64,000 nt of DNA from Melastoma dodecandrum (GCA_029817715.1 JARUPY010000049.1:62001-126000); one strand, 5' to 3'. Positions 1-12,423 are shown, numbered from the stretch's first letter. Translations and numbers: made by a program. Notes: a model not told the origin generated them from the letters alone.

Positions 1-2757
1 TCCAGGTCTTCCGTGATAAAATAATGTCAATGGCAGATGTGGGTGCTGGAGGTGAAGATGCCGTTGTGATGTTCGAGGGTATTGCAATTCTTACTCCCAG
101 GTTGGTGGAGTTGTTGAATTTGAATATTGTCAGAATCATGTTGGCTACAGATTGATTCTCTTAATTTCTCACTGGCTATGTTATGCTAAAGAAATTTCTA
201 ATTGTTGTAGGGGCCGATACAATGTCGAACTTCATCTTTCATTCTTACGTCTTCAAGGACAGGCTAATGACTTCAAAATTCAGTATAGTAGTGTTGTTCG
301 CTTATTTATGCTACCAAAGGTAGATACATTTCGTATTGCATTGTATCACTTGGGTGAATACAAAATTCTATTTCAGCTTGTTTCATGAACAGCTCGTGTG
401 TAATAATCTTTTCGGTTAAATTTTTATATGGATTTTCTATGTTTTTGCAGTCTAATCAACCTCACACTTTTGTTGTGATCTCTCTTGATCCGCCAATTCG
501 TAAAGGGCAAACATTGTATCCACATATTGTGATGCAGGTTGGTATTTGTTACAGTTTATTTTTAGTATTGCATTTTTTCTACTTTGGTAAGGTGTCGATG
601 ACTTGATTTTGTCTTTCCTTTGCAAGTAGCTTATCTCTTTATTCAATACTATTGACAGTTTGAAACCGACTTGGTGGTCCACGAACGATTGTCCTTAAGC
701 GAGGATCTTATCAATGCAAAATACAAGGACAAATTAGAACCATCATACAAGGTAATAATATCTCTGTTTTTGTTGATATTCGACTGTCGTTTAGATTGCT
801 TAGTAATGGAACTGCCAACTTCTTTCCTGCATGTGCTTATCAAAGATGGTTATTTTTTATGTGCTGAGATTGTAAAATCAATGCAAATCTTGTGCAGGGG
901 CTTATTCACGATGTCTTCACCACTATCTTGCGTGGTCTGTCTGGTGCGAAGTTAACAAAACCAGGAAAATTCCGCAGCTGCCAAGATGGTTATGCGGTTA
1001 AGTCATCGCTTAAAGCTGAAGATGGAGTTCTCTACCCGCTTGAAAAGAGCTTTTTCTTTTTGCCAAAGCCTCCTACCTTGATTCTCCATGACGAAGTAAG
1101 AAGTGAATGCTACGTGCATGCAGTAATATGCCACTCATAGAGAAGTGCACTGACCTGTTCTTTTTCTTTTTCAAAACCTATTACCAGATTGATTACGTGG
1201 AATTTGAAAGGCATGCTGCGGGTGGCTCGAACATGCATTATTTTGATCTTCTGATAAGATTAAAAACAGAGCAGGAGCATCTGTTCCGCAATATACAGAG
1301 AAATGAATATCACAACCTTTTTGACTTCATCAGGTTGTAAAACTTAATGTTGCCTTTGGAAGACTGTGTTGTAGGCATGTTTCAGACTCTTACTATATTT
1401 GATGATGTTGACAGCGGAAAGGGGCTTAAGATTATGAATTTGGGAGAGCAAGCAACTACTGATGGAGTTGCTCGTGTTCTTCAATCTGAGGTGGATGATG
1501 CTGTTGATCCTCATCTTGAGCGCATTAAGAATGCAGCTGGAGAAGATGAGAGTGATGAAGAAGTGAGTTATTGCTTTTATTCTTTCATGTTTACCTCCTT
1601 TTCCTAGGGGTCTTCAGGTGCGGTTTTTAAAGATGTCCTCGATGTTTCTGCATTCTCTTCCACTAGGGTCTTCAATGTGAACCCATCGTATCCATGACCT
1701 TTTAGAAGTGAATGTTGGGTATTTTTTTGGCACCTTTGGTTATTAACCCACCTGAGCCCATGACTCTTATTCAGGATGAAGATTTTGTTGCCGATGAGGA
1801 CGATGGAGGATCTTCCACTGATGATTCTGGAGAGGAGAATGGTGATGGTAGTGACAGTGGAGATGAAAATGAGGCAAGGCTTTTCTCATATGAAAGGTCC
1901 TTTTATGTCCATGCACATTTGAGTCTTACATATCCATCTTCTTCTCAATTTGCAGAAACATGGCAAGAGGGACTCTAAAAAGGACTCTTCCTCTACGAAG
2001 GCCTCAGTCAGCAAGAAGAAATTTAAAAGTGGAGAGGAAGATCCCTCAAAAAAGAAAAGGCAGAAGAAAAAGGATCCAAATGCACCTAAAAAGGCTATGT
2101 CTGGCTATAATTTCTTTTTACAGAATGAAAACGAGGTTAGTAGTGATTGGATGCTTCAAATCTCGATGAGAGTCAAATCAACCATGTCTATATGAGTTTC
2201 CCGTGGTTGGGACACGGGAAGGTTTTGCTTTGTCAGTTCATTTTCACCTTCTTTTGGTATCATACATCTATTTGTGTTACTTCTAAGTTGTGTCCAGTGA
2301 TTTGATGTTCTCTGTTGGGAACTATATTAGGAACTAAGTTCCGTGATCTTTGGGTATATTGTTTGCTTTAGATCCTCTGGGAAGCAGTTGGAATGGTTGA
2401 TTTGGGGGGGGCAATGTATGGTGCTTCTTTATACTATGAGCCTAATCAATACAATATGGTATTTCAGAAAATGAAGAAAAGTAACCCCGGAATTTCCTTT
2501 GGTGATGCATCGAGAGAGATTGCAGACAAGTGGAGGGGAATGTCTGGTATGCAGTCTTTGTTTCTTTGTATTTAGAGATTGCTCCTCTGGAATTGCTCCA
2601 AATTGCCTTCAGCTAATGTATTCTATCTTTTACTTGCATAATCTCAGCCGAAGAGAAGGAGCCTTATGCAGAGAAAGCTCGTGTTGACAAAAAGCGGTAC
2701 ATGGACGAGCTCAGTGGCTACAAAAATCCCCAACCGATGAACATAGATTCTGACTGA
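1..2757 (+). CDS. SSRP1: FACT complex subunit SSRP1, 5'-truncated by window edge
   Basis: SSRP1 pairs with SPT16 in FACT, the nuclear histone chaperone that moves H2A-H2B during transcription and replication. Exons seen: 1-100, 211-319, 451-537, 659-751, 898-1095, 1188-1333, 1415-1562, 1775-1873, 1956-2135, 2468-2546, 2648-2757; together they give an open frame of 448 codons. In order they encode the SSRP1 PH-like domains ([47 protein letters not shown]), an acidic tract ([10 protein letters not shown] onward), a Lys-rich linker and one HMG box ([15 protein letters not shown] joined to [17 protein letters not shown]). The tail ends NIDSD. The domain order is that of plant SSRP1, and roughly the first 190 residues lie outside the window. 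The intron after 1873 starts with GC instead of GT; the frame across it is continuous, so it looks like a genuine GC-AG intron. Identification is firm. Confidence 0.95.
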
Positions 2758-2966
2758 CTGTCATTTCCAAGTTCCGGATTGTTTTGTGTATCGGAGCTTT
2801 AGATTTAGGTAGTAGTGCTGTAGTGCCTTCTGCGAACGAGTAATGGTAACTCGCATCTGAATCATCTGTTTTGGATTCCAAGCATGTGGCATTAAGGATT
2901 TGGAGCAAAGTTCTTCGGTATTTCACGGGGATGGAGAAAAGTTACGATGGCCTCATATTTACTATG

Positions 2967-3314
2967 ATGCATATTTATCTTTGGATGGTTGGTTCCACGA
3001 GCAAGAACACAGCTAGTACCAGACTGGCTGCTTTACCCTTTTGTCTCGTAATGTCTTGTTCTACGGTCTCAGCAACCCGAATGGTTTGATTTGTTGTAGT
3101 CCAGCCACTCAGTGACTCAAAAAGTCAGTTTCCTTGTAACTCCGTTGATATAACATGTCTACGTGACTGAGTTCTAGGATCGAAGTTCATTCTCACTAGG
3201 AAAAGGATCCTGTACGAACTAGCAACAAGAAGCAACCGTGCGAACAGTGTGAACTCGCGGCCATCGTGATTCAATTAACGAGCAATAATACATATGGTTT
3301 AAGTAAGTTCCACT
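2967..3314. repeat. Direct repeat A, copy 1
   Basis: This segment just downstream of SSRP1 is repeated in the same orientation at 5137-5498. Shared blocks include GCATATTTATCTTTGGATGG at the left end, TTTGTTGTAGT and GAGTTCTAGGATCGAAG in the middle, and CGCGGCCATCGTGATTC near the right end. The copies differ by scattered substitutions and small indels. No terminal inverted repeats were seen, and its nature (dispersed repeat or segmental duplication) is unknown. Confidence 0.75.
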
Positions 3315-4483
3315 GTGACGACTGAGGCTGCAGTCGTCGGTTGGTATTATAGTTAGAAAACTTTCCTCACGAAATTGTGGGAAAGCTTCAAATTGAATTG
3401 ATGACAAGTGAAAACAAAACAATGTTAACGAAAAACAATCTTCGTAAGTGCACTCGATCTGCTCACTCAATTTTTTTCGAAATCGAATCAAATGTTGGGC
3501 AATCCTGGTGCGGTTGTACCCCACCTTCTAGCTATTCAATTTCTGTAAAACCGAGTGTTCCAACAAAAAAACTTACAAGAAATATGATATTTAAAACTTT
3601 GAGTTTTTTCTTGAATGAACTAATGTTTTGGAGTGGTCACAACAATGTTTTTATACACAATTACTCTCTTGTAGCCACAAAATGCTTTTGTGCGCGATTG
3701 ACGTCTCGGTGTGGCTACATCAAATGTTCGTCATTGCTTTCCTCCACTTAGATCACAATATTGAGAACACTATCTAAACTAAACAATACTCCATATATAA
3801 GATTGTATCATTTTAGATTAAATCATCAATCAGTGCAAACATTTAAAGTTCTAACGAAATCTTTGGTGCCCACAAACTAAACTTCGATCGCATATGCTAC
3901 GACCGAAGACATCACACATGGAGAATCATCCCAAATCCTTGTCTCTTTCTTAGCTTCATGGCCATTTACAAAGTAAAAAATCCGAAACACTTTTGTCCAT
4001 GGTAGCACCACCTCATACGTTCATCATATAAGCATGGTTTCCTTTCTTCCTGCATCCGTTATAATTGACAATGAAATCAAACCTTGTTAAGAGTATATAT
4101 TCATCCTCCTTTTCACAAACGATAGTGACTACTAAAATTCAGACAGAAAATGACCCAAGTGGTCAACCAAGTATCACCTGTCACGAATCAATAACTCGTT
4201 TTATTAAACATCTAGTAGAACTGAATATATGTTAGGTTCCTATTATATGTGACTCATGTGGGTTTCAAACCCATTCTTATCGAAGTCGAATTAATAATGT
4301 TTCTATTTAGATCTTTTTGTTAACCGATCCGTTAGATTTTTACATGACTTCACTTATTACATGGCTGTCGTCTGGATACGCTCGAAGTTAAGATCTTCAA
4401 TATTGATGACAATGAACCCATTCTCATCCATAAAGATTTGCCTGCAACTGCATACAATCCAGATCTTGTTATATGATATGATA

Positions 4484-5044
4484 TTAGATTAGAATGTGTT
4501 GATTTTGGAACAACAACGGACGTAAATGTAATAGCAGCAGCACCTGATGGACTGGGTTTCCTTGAAGCAATTGTTGGGTGAGTTTAGTTGAGTAGGAGGC
4601 GGCAAATGGATCCTGCCAGGGAGGGGGAATAATAGTTGCCAGAAAGCTTGGCATTATCAAAAAAGGGCAGTCCCTGCGGTGTGGATTCGTGTTCCCACTC
4701 GCACACTTGGCGGCATAGTCTATCTGAAGTGATGTTCCTAGCATGTAGTAGGCCTCTTGTGGATAGTCGGTTAAACCAACATAGCCAAATGAAGATTTTC
4801 TGCTTGGGGAAGTATCGGTAGCATCCAGATCCACCTGAGGTTCGTGTCTGTGTACTTTCATTATGTGGGCATGGGCTGAAGTGAGTGCGAAGTCGCCATT
4901 ACTTGATGGTTTCCGTGCTAGCTTGTCACTGGATACGTTGTTCTTGTCTAACCTTACGCCTGATATATGCATCCGTATGTTGTTAGGTGACAAATTTGCA
5001 ACTCCTATTCTCATCCATCCTGTGTCATTGTAATAGTCAGCCAC
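4484..5044 (-). other. Unassigned open frame between two direct repeats
   Basis: The minus strand has an unusually long open frame (about 186 codons) for this AT-rich region. It has no ATG at its upstream end. Instead the frame follows a good splice acceptor (CAAACAG just above 5044), so it may be an exon. It reads ADYYNDTGWMRIGVANLS near the start and IIPPPWQDPFAASYSTK near the end. I do not recognise a family. It is flanked by the two copies of direct repeat A. It could be a gene fragment, a taxon-restricted exon, or chance. Confidence 0.25.
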
Positions 5045-5136
5045 CTGTTTGTGAGCTTCTAATTTGTGTAATGGTCCAAAGATCTTATCCGTTAACTTCG
5101 CACGTCCTAATCAATCATCTTTCCAGAACTTCGGTT

Positions 5137-5498
5137 TATGCATATTTATCTTTGGATGGATGGTGCCACGAGCAAGAACACAGCTTGTACCAAACTGGCT
5201 GCTTTACCCCTTTTCTCGTAATGTCTTGTTCTCCAGTCCCAGTAACCCGACTGGTTGGATTTGTTGTAGTTCAGCGACACAAAAGACTTTCTCAAAAAGT
5301 CGGTTTCCTTGCTTGCAACTCCGATGATGTAACATATCTGCGCGACTGAGTTCTAGGATCGAAGCTCATTCTCGCTAGGAAAAGGGTCCTCTGTATGAAC
5401 TTGCAACGAGAAACAGCTGCGGGAACAGCGTGAACTCGCGGCCATCGTGATTCGATTAAACGAGCAAGAATACATATGTTTTGAGTAAGTTCCACCAT
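5137..5498. repeat. Direct repeat A, copy 2
   Basis: Second copy of the ~350-bp segment at 2967-3314, same orientation, recognisable along its whole length. Sequence outside both ends is unrelated, so the edges are fairly sharp. Confidence 0.75.
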
Positions 5499-5505
5499 GA
5501 CACTC

Positions 5506-6440
5506 ATTCTCACACTTTTGACTTATTATGGCGAAACCAAAAAGAAAGGAGTCATCGCTCACCACAATTTATAATAAAAACTCAAAGGTGGGGGAGTTCT
5601 TCTGTTTACTTCCACTGCAGTTTACTTCTTTATTCCCTTTTGCTTAAAACCTGTTGAACAAAGCAAAGTGATCTGGTGTTTATCTGTTTCTCAACAGTAT
5701 TAGTACTTTAAAAAGTAGGGAAAAATATACATATTTTCGAGTACTGTTCAACCTTGACATGTAGGCGATTACATTAATAAATATTATTATATTATTTCTA
5801 GCATTTAATGTGTTGTGCTATGATTTTCTATTGATATAAAATTACAATTTGTTTTTTAGGAAAAAAGAAAAAGAAATGGAGCCCATAAGCCTAAAAAGTT
5901 GCAGCTATCATAACTAGTATGAATATATTCTCTAAATACTCAATTTAAATAAAAATCATCCCCTAAAGATAAAGAGACATTGTGAAAATGACATAAAAAA
6001 ATAATCATGACTTAACCTTAATTGTGTACAGGGGAGGGGGTGTTGTAGGAGTTGTCTTTGCATAAAGGATCCAACAGAGGAAAAGGGAAACGAAATATGT
6101 ATATAAACATAAGGATTAAGAAGAACAAATTTTTAAAAAAAAATTTGAGATTTTTGAAGAGAATTGAACAAGAAAACTGGAATCCTTCTTTTTGATAAGG
6201 ACATCATAAAAATTTTGCTTTCATCAGGATTTGGAATATATTTTTGCTTTTCTTTTTCTAATACCAGCAGAGATACAACACCACTGTCAATAAATATGGC
6301 TGCAGAGTTTCTTCGATGCTTAACCATCACTCCAGGGCAAATATGACATAACCTGACCTTTTTTTAAGATCGTCAGATTGGGTTGTGTTGTGTTGCCACA
6401 GGCATACACACCATCGAAAACCACCCAGAAGAAGCATCGA
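5506..6440. other. AT-rich intergenic region 5' of the PIN gene
   Basis: No gene, RNA or repeat could be supported here. The stretch is AT-rich with short A and T runs and presumably holds the distal promoter of the PIN8-like gene. Confidence 0.5.
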
Positions 6441-6449
6441 GTCGAGCCC

Positions 6450-6457
6450 TATATAAG
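6450..6457 (+). promoter_or_regulatory. TATA box of the PIN8-like gene
   Basis: TATATAAG lies about 80 bp before the ATG at 6533, a normal distance for a plant gene with a short leader. Confidence 0.55.
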
Positions 6458-6532
6458 TACCGGGTCAGGAGGACTAGAAGATAGCATTCATTCTTCCAGC
6501 TTCTGCGTTTTTTTTTATTTTGTTTTTTTGCG

Positions 6533-8052
6533 ATGATCGCTCCAAAAGACGTGTACCATGTCGTTGAAGCGATGGTACCGCTTTATGTCGCGATGATGCT
6601 GGCGTTTGTGTCCACGAGATGGTGGAAGCTCTTCAGTCCCGAGCAATGTGCCGGGATCAATAAGTTTGTGGCGAAGTACTCCATACCGCTGTTGTCCTTC
6701 CAAGTGATATCTTCCACCAACCCCTACCAAATGAACCTGCGGATCATGCTTGCTGATTTAGTGCAGAAGTCGGTAGTGATTTTTGTGTTGGTAGCCGTGA
6801 CGAGACTCACTTCTCGCGGCGGCCTGAAGTGGGTCATTACTGGTCTGTCACTTTCGACAATGCCAAACACTCTGATCCTGGGAATCCCACTTCTGAAGGC
6901 TATGTATGGGAACGGAGCAGCCTCTGTACTTTCCGAGATAGTGTTCTTGCAAAGCATTGTATGGTACAATCTCTTGTTGTTCTTGTTCGAGCTTCACGCA
7001 ACGAAAGCAGCCTCAGTGACGCCATCAGAAGCTTCAGGTGAGGCATCATATTATCAATCAGTTGTGAACTCTCTATGCAATGCTTTCAGAGGATACTATC
7101 CATATCAACATCCAAAAACCCAGGAATACGTCAAGGGGAGTCAATGACGCTACAAGAAAACGTACCAAAGGAGGGCGTGGATGAAGCGAAGCCGAGATGT
7201 GGAAAGAAGCTCGAAACTCCAACGATCCTCATCAAAGTAGGGAAGAAGCTTCTGAGAAATCCAAATACTCATGCCACTTTGTTAGGTCTTACCTGGGCAT
7301 TCATTCATTTCAAGTAAGCCGTCGGATATCCGCAAATTATCTGCAGCATATCCCTCAGCACAACCCTTCCCCAACAACTCATGTACTCCCCTATTACGCA
7401 GGTGGGGAATCGCATTACCGACGATTATTGACAACTCGATACAAATACTGTCCCGGGGAGGGCTAGGAATGGCAATGTTCAGCTTAGGTTCATTCACCTT
7501 CTGTTTGCCTTCAGCAGTCGTACATAGAAGTTTGAAAGCTCATAGATCATTTCCCTCGTTATTCTTCATTCAATAGGTTTGTTCATGGCGTCACAACAGA
7601 GAATCTTGGCCGCAGGCACTCGCATGACTGCAGCGGCCATGGTGCTGAAGTTCGTCGCTGGGCCAGCACTCATGGCAGTTTCTTCCTTTACTGTTGGACT
7701 CAGGGGTAACCTGTTCAGGGTAGCTCTTGTTCAGGTGCTCAACTCTATCAACACCCAGACTTTAATTACTCTCAATAAACTTCACAAAATTTTCGCTTTC
7801 TTAATGATAGAACTAGATTTGCAGGCAGCCTTGCCCCAAGGAATTGTTCCCTTTGTGTTCGCCAAGGAATACAATGTTCATCCAGAAATCCTTAGCACAA
7901 CGTAAAATTTTTTATGCCTATGTTGAGTTCTGTCTGGTTATTTCACATAATCTTTTCTTCTTTTCATAAAAATTCTTTTTTGCAGGGTAATCTTCGGGAT
8001 GCTCATTGCAATGCCGATTTCATTGGGTTACTATCTCTTATTAGCCCTTTAG
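6533..8052 (+). CDS. PIN8: Short PIN auxin transporter, PIN8-type
   Basis: PIN proteins move auxin across membranes; short-loop members such as PIN8 act mainly at the endoplasmic reticulum, PIN8 chiefly in pollen (known for the family). Six exons, 6533-7037, 7124-7313, 7402-7487, 7577-7734, 7825-7901 and 7986-8052, give 360 residues, close to Arabidopsis PIN8 (367). The first hydrophobic half ([60 protein letters not shown]) and the second ([45 protein letters not shown]) are separated by a short hydrophilic loop, which marks the short PIN group. The NPNT and [14 protein letters not shown] blocks and the [14 protein letters not shown] stretch favour PIN8 over PIN5. All splice sites are GT-AG and the frame is intact. 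The first intron is only 86 bp. Confidence 0.93.
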
Positions 8053-8682
8053 AGAGCCGCACACTTTCTGCATAAATTTGCAGAAGGTTCTGTCCAAAGG
8101 ATTTGTAGTGCTGTTAAGTTCATTCATCTCATTCTCCGCTCTATATTGACATTCATGACTTTAAATTCAAAAGCTCCGTGAGTTCATGCAAAAACCGAGT
8201 AGGGCTGGTGTCACTGGTTGAAGAAACTGTACTGTTCTTCCCAATACTTCATTGAATACAGCAACATGCATAATCTGTTTACATGCAAATCATTTGGAAG
8301 CATGAACTTTGAACATTCTTAAATTCTTACAAACGTTACACAACATGCAACTGTCACTAGAAATTGCCATGTACATCATCAATTCCCTTTTCAGATGAGA
8401 ACACTCGCAAAGGTTAGTCAGACAGCCTTACCAATGATACATAGAAACAGGATATCGAATCAAGAATGCAGCTCTCAAGCAAATCACAACGTGTAAAGCA
8501 AATCTGTAAAGCAGCAATTTCAACTCTGGCCGCCAAAATGGAAAGGGAAAAGAACAACACGAGCTGTATTTTCCTATATTCACAAACGATCGAATCTTAC
8601 AGCGACGGTATGTAGATGGAACCAGTAGATGCCTGACGTGTGTATAGATATCAAAGACAACTTGTGGGTAGTTCTGCTGTCA
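8053..8682. other. Convergent 3' flanks of PIN8-like and PBL34-like genes
   Basis: The two genes end toward each other. The 630 bp between the stop codons holds no further gene and probably serves as the two 3' untranslated regions and their poly(A) signals. Confidence 0.6.
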
Positions 8683-11394
8683 TTACTTTTCTTTTTTGTC
8701 AGGTTTGGGTGACAAACAAGAATGATGATAAGGAGAAACCAGAGGACCATGAGGTATCAACAAGCTCCTGTTCTGTTGCCCATTCCTCGTGGTAAATCCT
8801 GAAGTAGCTCTAATTCCAACTGCCGCATTTGGATTAATTCTTGAACGCTCAGCTTGAAAGTTTTGGAAATGATTGGAGGAACTTGCCATATCCTTTAGGT
8901 CAAGTAAAGGAATCAAGGCTGCAACCACCTCGGTCATGCGGGGTCTCACTTTTTGGTCACGCCTGAGGCAGAGGGCTGCAAGCTGCGCAGCTTTCTGAGC
9001 TCCTTTTATGGAGAAGTGGCCTTCGAGCCGAGGATCGATTAGCCTGAAGAATTTTCGCTGGTCTTCCAGGAAACGTTTGGCCCATTCAACAAGATTATGT
9101 TCTCCATTCGGCCGGTTCTTGTCCATAGATCTCCGACCAGTCAGCATTTCAAGTAACACTACTCCAAAGCTGTACACATCACTCTTAGACGTCAAATGTC
9201 CTGAGCCGTCCACAACAAAAAGAGATCAAATTCCCAAATGAAAAGACCAATCAATTCGAAGTAAAAAGGAAAGTGTAGTCATGAAGATCTTGCTTTAAAT
9301 ATAGTTAGCATCCCTTGTCAATTCAAGGTAAGTACCATGTAAAACATCATAACAAGGATACAAAAATCAATAAGAAAATTAAACCGGAGCGTCAAACATT
9401 TAGAAGGCAGTAATTCTCGCAGGAAATCTCACAGATCTAGGTTAAATAATTGAATAACACTCTGTATCTCACCTGTCATGACATATTCTGGGGCGGCATA
9501 GCCATATGTTCCCATAACTCGAGTAGATACATGGGTTTTATCACCCTCAGGAGCATCTTTGGCGAGCCCAAAATCAGACAGTTTTGCATTGTATTCCTGC
9601 GAATTCAACTCCTCATATGATCGATGGTTTGCAGAAAGATATCATTTCAGACATTTTGACGAGCCCAGTTCTTACTGCATCCAACAAAATATTGGAAGTC
9701 TTGAAGTCACGATAGATAACTGGTCTTTCCGCCTCCTCGTGTAGAAAGGCAAGGCCTTTCGCAGCACCAAGGGCAATTTTCATCCTGATTAACCAAGGAA
9801 GTGGCAAGGATCCTTCCTCGTGCAACAGATGAAACATTCGAAAGTCAGGCATGGAACATCTTAAGTGTGAAGGAAGAAATGGAACAGAAATATACTTCGG
9901 AACAGGTGGTTTTCCAAACTCCCACGAGGCATAAACTCATAGACAAGCAATCGATGATCATCTTCAATACAGTAACCAATCAACTTAACTAAGTTCTTGT
10001 GTCGAAGGTTGCCGAGAAAGCTAACTTCAGCCTGACATGAAACTTTCATCAAGATTACATCATCAAGGCTAGAAACAATCTTATGCACATAATGAAGGGG
10101 ATTTTGATACCAGCCACTCTTTATGTCCTTGAAGGCCGTCATGGTTTAGAGTCTTCACGGCAACAGTGAGACCAGTACCAGGTTTTACGGGAGCAGTTCC
10201 ATCTTCCTCTATCCAACCTTTGAACACACAACCAAATCCACCCTCCCCGAGAAGAGACTCGGGTCTAAAATTTCTAGTCGCAGTCTTAAGGTCAGTGAAA
10301 GTGAACTTGCGAAGGTGGGGAGCAAGCTTCAGTTCTTCACTAACTTTTGGTGTTGAAGGAGCGCTTCCAGTGCAGCTCGTTGGGGTAGAGGACCCAACAG
10401 GTGCCACAGGCTCATATTTACTTTTCTCACGCATAGACTTGCTTTCCACTGCACTCAAAGATTCGGACAACACACATCAACGAGCAGCTAACAAGACATT
10501 CGTCAAGTAAAACGATTACACAAACACGAGTAAGGCAAATTTCATTGCTCTGACCGCAAGCTACAATTTAGCAACTAAGAGCGTCAATAAAGATCATACA
10601 TCACTATAACAGCATAATAACCAAACAAAATCAGAGAAGGGCATAAAACATCTTCTCGACGAGGACTCGCAGAAAGACAAAACTCTTCGTCGGATATTCC
10701 TTTTTTGTCCAAATATTACACATCCAAGAGGAGAAATTCCAGAATTTGTTTGTTGTCAATAGAGAAACAAGACAACAGGCAAATCACAAGCATAGCTCTT
10801 CTTCCGCCCTTATTTTGTTGTGACGGACATTAAGGATTCAGTTCCAATTAAAAATGAGGACAATCAGAAGGTAGGTCCAAACGGAATGTAAAGCAAGCAA
10901 ACAAAACAGCAGGATAAAATAATTTCAGCTACTGACACTAGCAGAAGCCAATCAAAACAATCATGGTCATAAAGCTCCAGAGGAACCCCACCCCCAAGAA
11001 AAACTCTTCTGCTCATCACCAACTGACAACAGAAGCTCCCAACCAAGGAAAACACACCAAACAAGACAGACATATAAGCCCACCATTAATTAGTCAAGTC
11101 ACAGGCACAGAAAAGGAGGGCGGAAATAAACAAGAGTCGTGATTATGTATGACCATTGTAAGAACTGGCCGGATTTGCGGTAGCAGAGCTGTTGATCTTG
11201 GATTTGGTAGGAAAGCAAGCACCACAGCCCCCCAGGAACCTGAACCTAACCCAAAACCCGCTTTGGACCCCCTCCCCATTACCACCACCACCACCCTTCT
11301 CCTCACTTCTTCTCGCTTTCTTATTATTGTTATTCTTCTTCTTCTCCGCTAAACCCCAAGTCCCCACCTTCATGGAATCAGGACCCAAAGCCAT
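8683..11394 (-). CDS. Receptor-like cytoplasmic kinase VII, PBL34/35/36 group
   Basis: RLCK-VII kinases relay signals from cell-surface pattern receptors; PBL34-36 act downstream of the LORE receptor (known for the group). Six exons, 11394-11154, 10448-10111, 10031-9896, 9812-9676, 9596-9473 and 9200-8683, encode 497 residues, about the length of Arabidopsis PBL34. The kinase domain shows the Gly loop GEGGFG, VAVKTL (ATP lysine), IYRDFKTSN (catalytic loop), DFGLAKD and [20 protein letters not shown], all intact. The C-terminal tail with SPKPDKKEK is typical of this group. There is no Met-Gly start for myristoylation, but GGCGACFP in exon 1 could be palmitoylated (inference). Exon 1 was joined by a phase-1 splice at a weak GGTCAT donor, so the N terminus is the least certain part. 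Confidence 0.92.
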
Positions 11395-11791
11395 CTATCC
11401 ACCCGGCACCTCAACAACTTGAAAGATCAAAACTTTGCCCCAAAATTCAATACCCAGAATCCCAAAAGGATTCAGGGAATAAGGGAGAAAAAAATGACAA
11501 AACCCAAAAGAAAAGGATTCAATTCCCAGCAGCTGATGAGAGCAGTTTAGTTTCAGTCAAAAAGGGTCTTAGAGAGAGACAGGGCCATGTGATTGTAAGA
11601 GGAAAGAGAAAAATGGTGGGTGGAGAACGGTGTGGGACAAGAATTCCATTCCAATCCCACCGTCTTCGTCGCGGCCTCAAAGAAAAGCTGAATTAAAGCA
11701 GGAAAGACAAAGGCGATACAGAGATTTAGGGAGAGATAGAGTTGAAGAAAGAGATAAAGTTAAAACAGATGTTTGTCTGGGTCTGTTAGCC

Positions 11792-11822
<31 letters not shown>
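11792..11822. repeat. ATA/AAT trinucleotide microsatellite
   Basis: About ten AAT units, about 400 bp upstream of the PBL34-like start codon, in its probable leader or proximal promoter. Confidence 0.85.
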
Positions 11823-11823
<1 letters not shown>

Positions 11824-11898
11824 TAAAAACTAAGTAAAAGTAGATCCAGCGAATGAATGTATCCAATAATCTACCCTTTTCTTACAGAGAAGACTAAG

Positions 11899-12413
11899 GA
11901 GTTTTGTTCCATAATAACGACGCACCGACGAAAATAATTCGCGAACTAAACTATTAAAGTCTGTCTTACAAAGGCCGATTTTGATACTAAAAAAAGTCGG
12001 CCTTACAGACGAATGGAAGTCGGCCTTACAAAGGCCGACTTCACCACACTTAGAAAAAATTTTAGCAAACGAAGTCTGGGACGCTACATGAAGGAAGTCG
12101 GCATTTGTAAGGCCGACTTCGATTTTGGGGAATGAAAGTCGGCCTTACAAAGGCCGACTTCCTCAATTATCTTTTTTTTTTCTTTTGAATTAAAAAAAAA
12201 AAAAAAACTAAGGCCGACTTCCCATTCAAAAGACAAAAGAAAATTGAGGATTCAAAAGATAAAAAAAAAAATTAAGGAAGTCGGCCTTTGTAAGGCCGAC
12301 TTTCATTCCCCAAAATCGAAGTCGGCCTTACAAATGTCGACTTCCTTCACGCAGCGTCCCAGACTTCGTTTGCTAAATATTTCGCGAAATGACGTCATTA
12401 TGGAACAAAACTC
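11899..12413. mobile_element. Foldback Mutator-like MITE, copy 1
   Basis: The element is 515 bp and non-coding. It is bounded by a perfect 10-bp target duplication GAAGACTAAG (11889-11898 and 12414-12423). The termini are GAGTTTTGTTCC and its reverse complement, and the right terminus carries TGACGTCA. Inside, about seven variants of a ~25-bp palindrome (AAGTCGGCC, a short centre, GGCCGACTT) are arrayed. The outer arrangement is itself inverted: 12060-12175 is nearly complementary to 12245-12380, so a transcript would fold into one long hairpin. The 10-bp duplication and long inverted ends fit Mutator-like elements. It lies about 0.5 kb upstream of the PBL34-like ATG. A second copy is at 29482-30086. 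Confidence 0.88.
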
Positions 12414-12423
12414 GAAGACTAAG

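Noticed and set aside
11899..12413. CRISPR-like array, because of regularly repeated palindromes
   Set aside because: Spacing is irregular, units are palindromes of both orientations, and the host is a plant; target duplications show it is a transposon.
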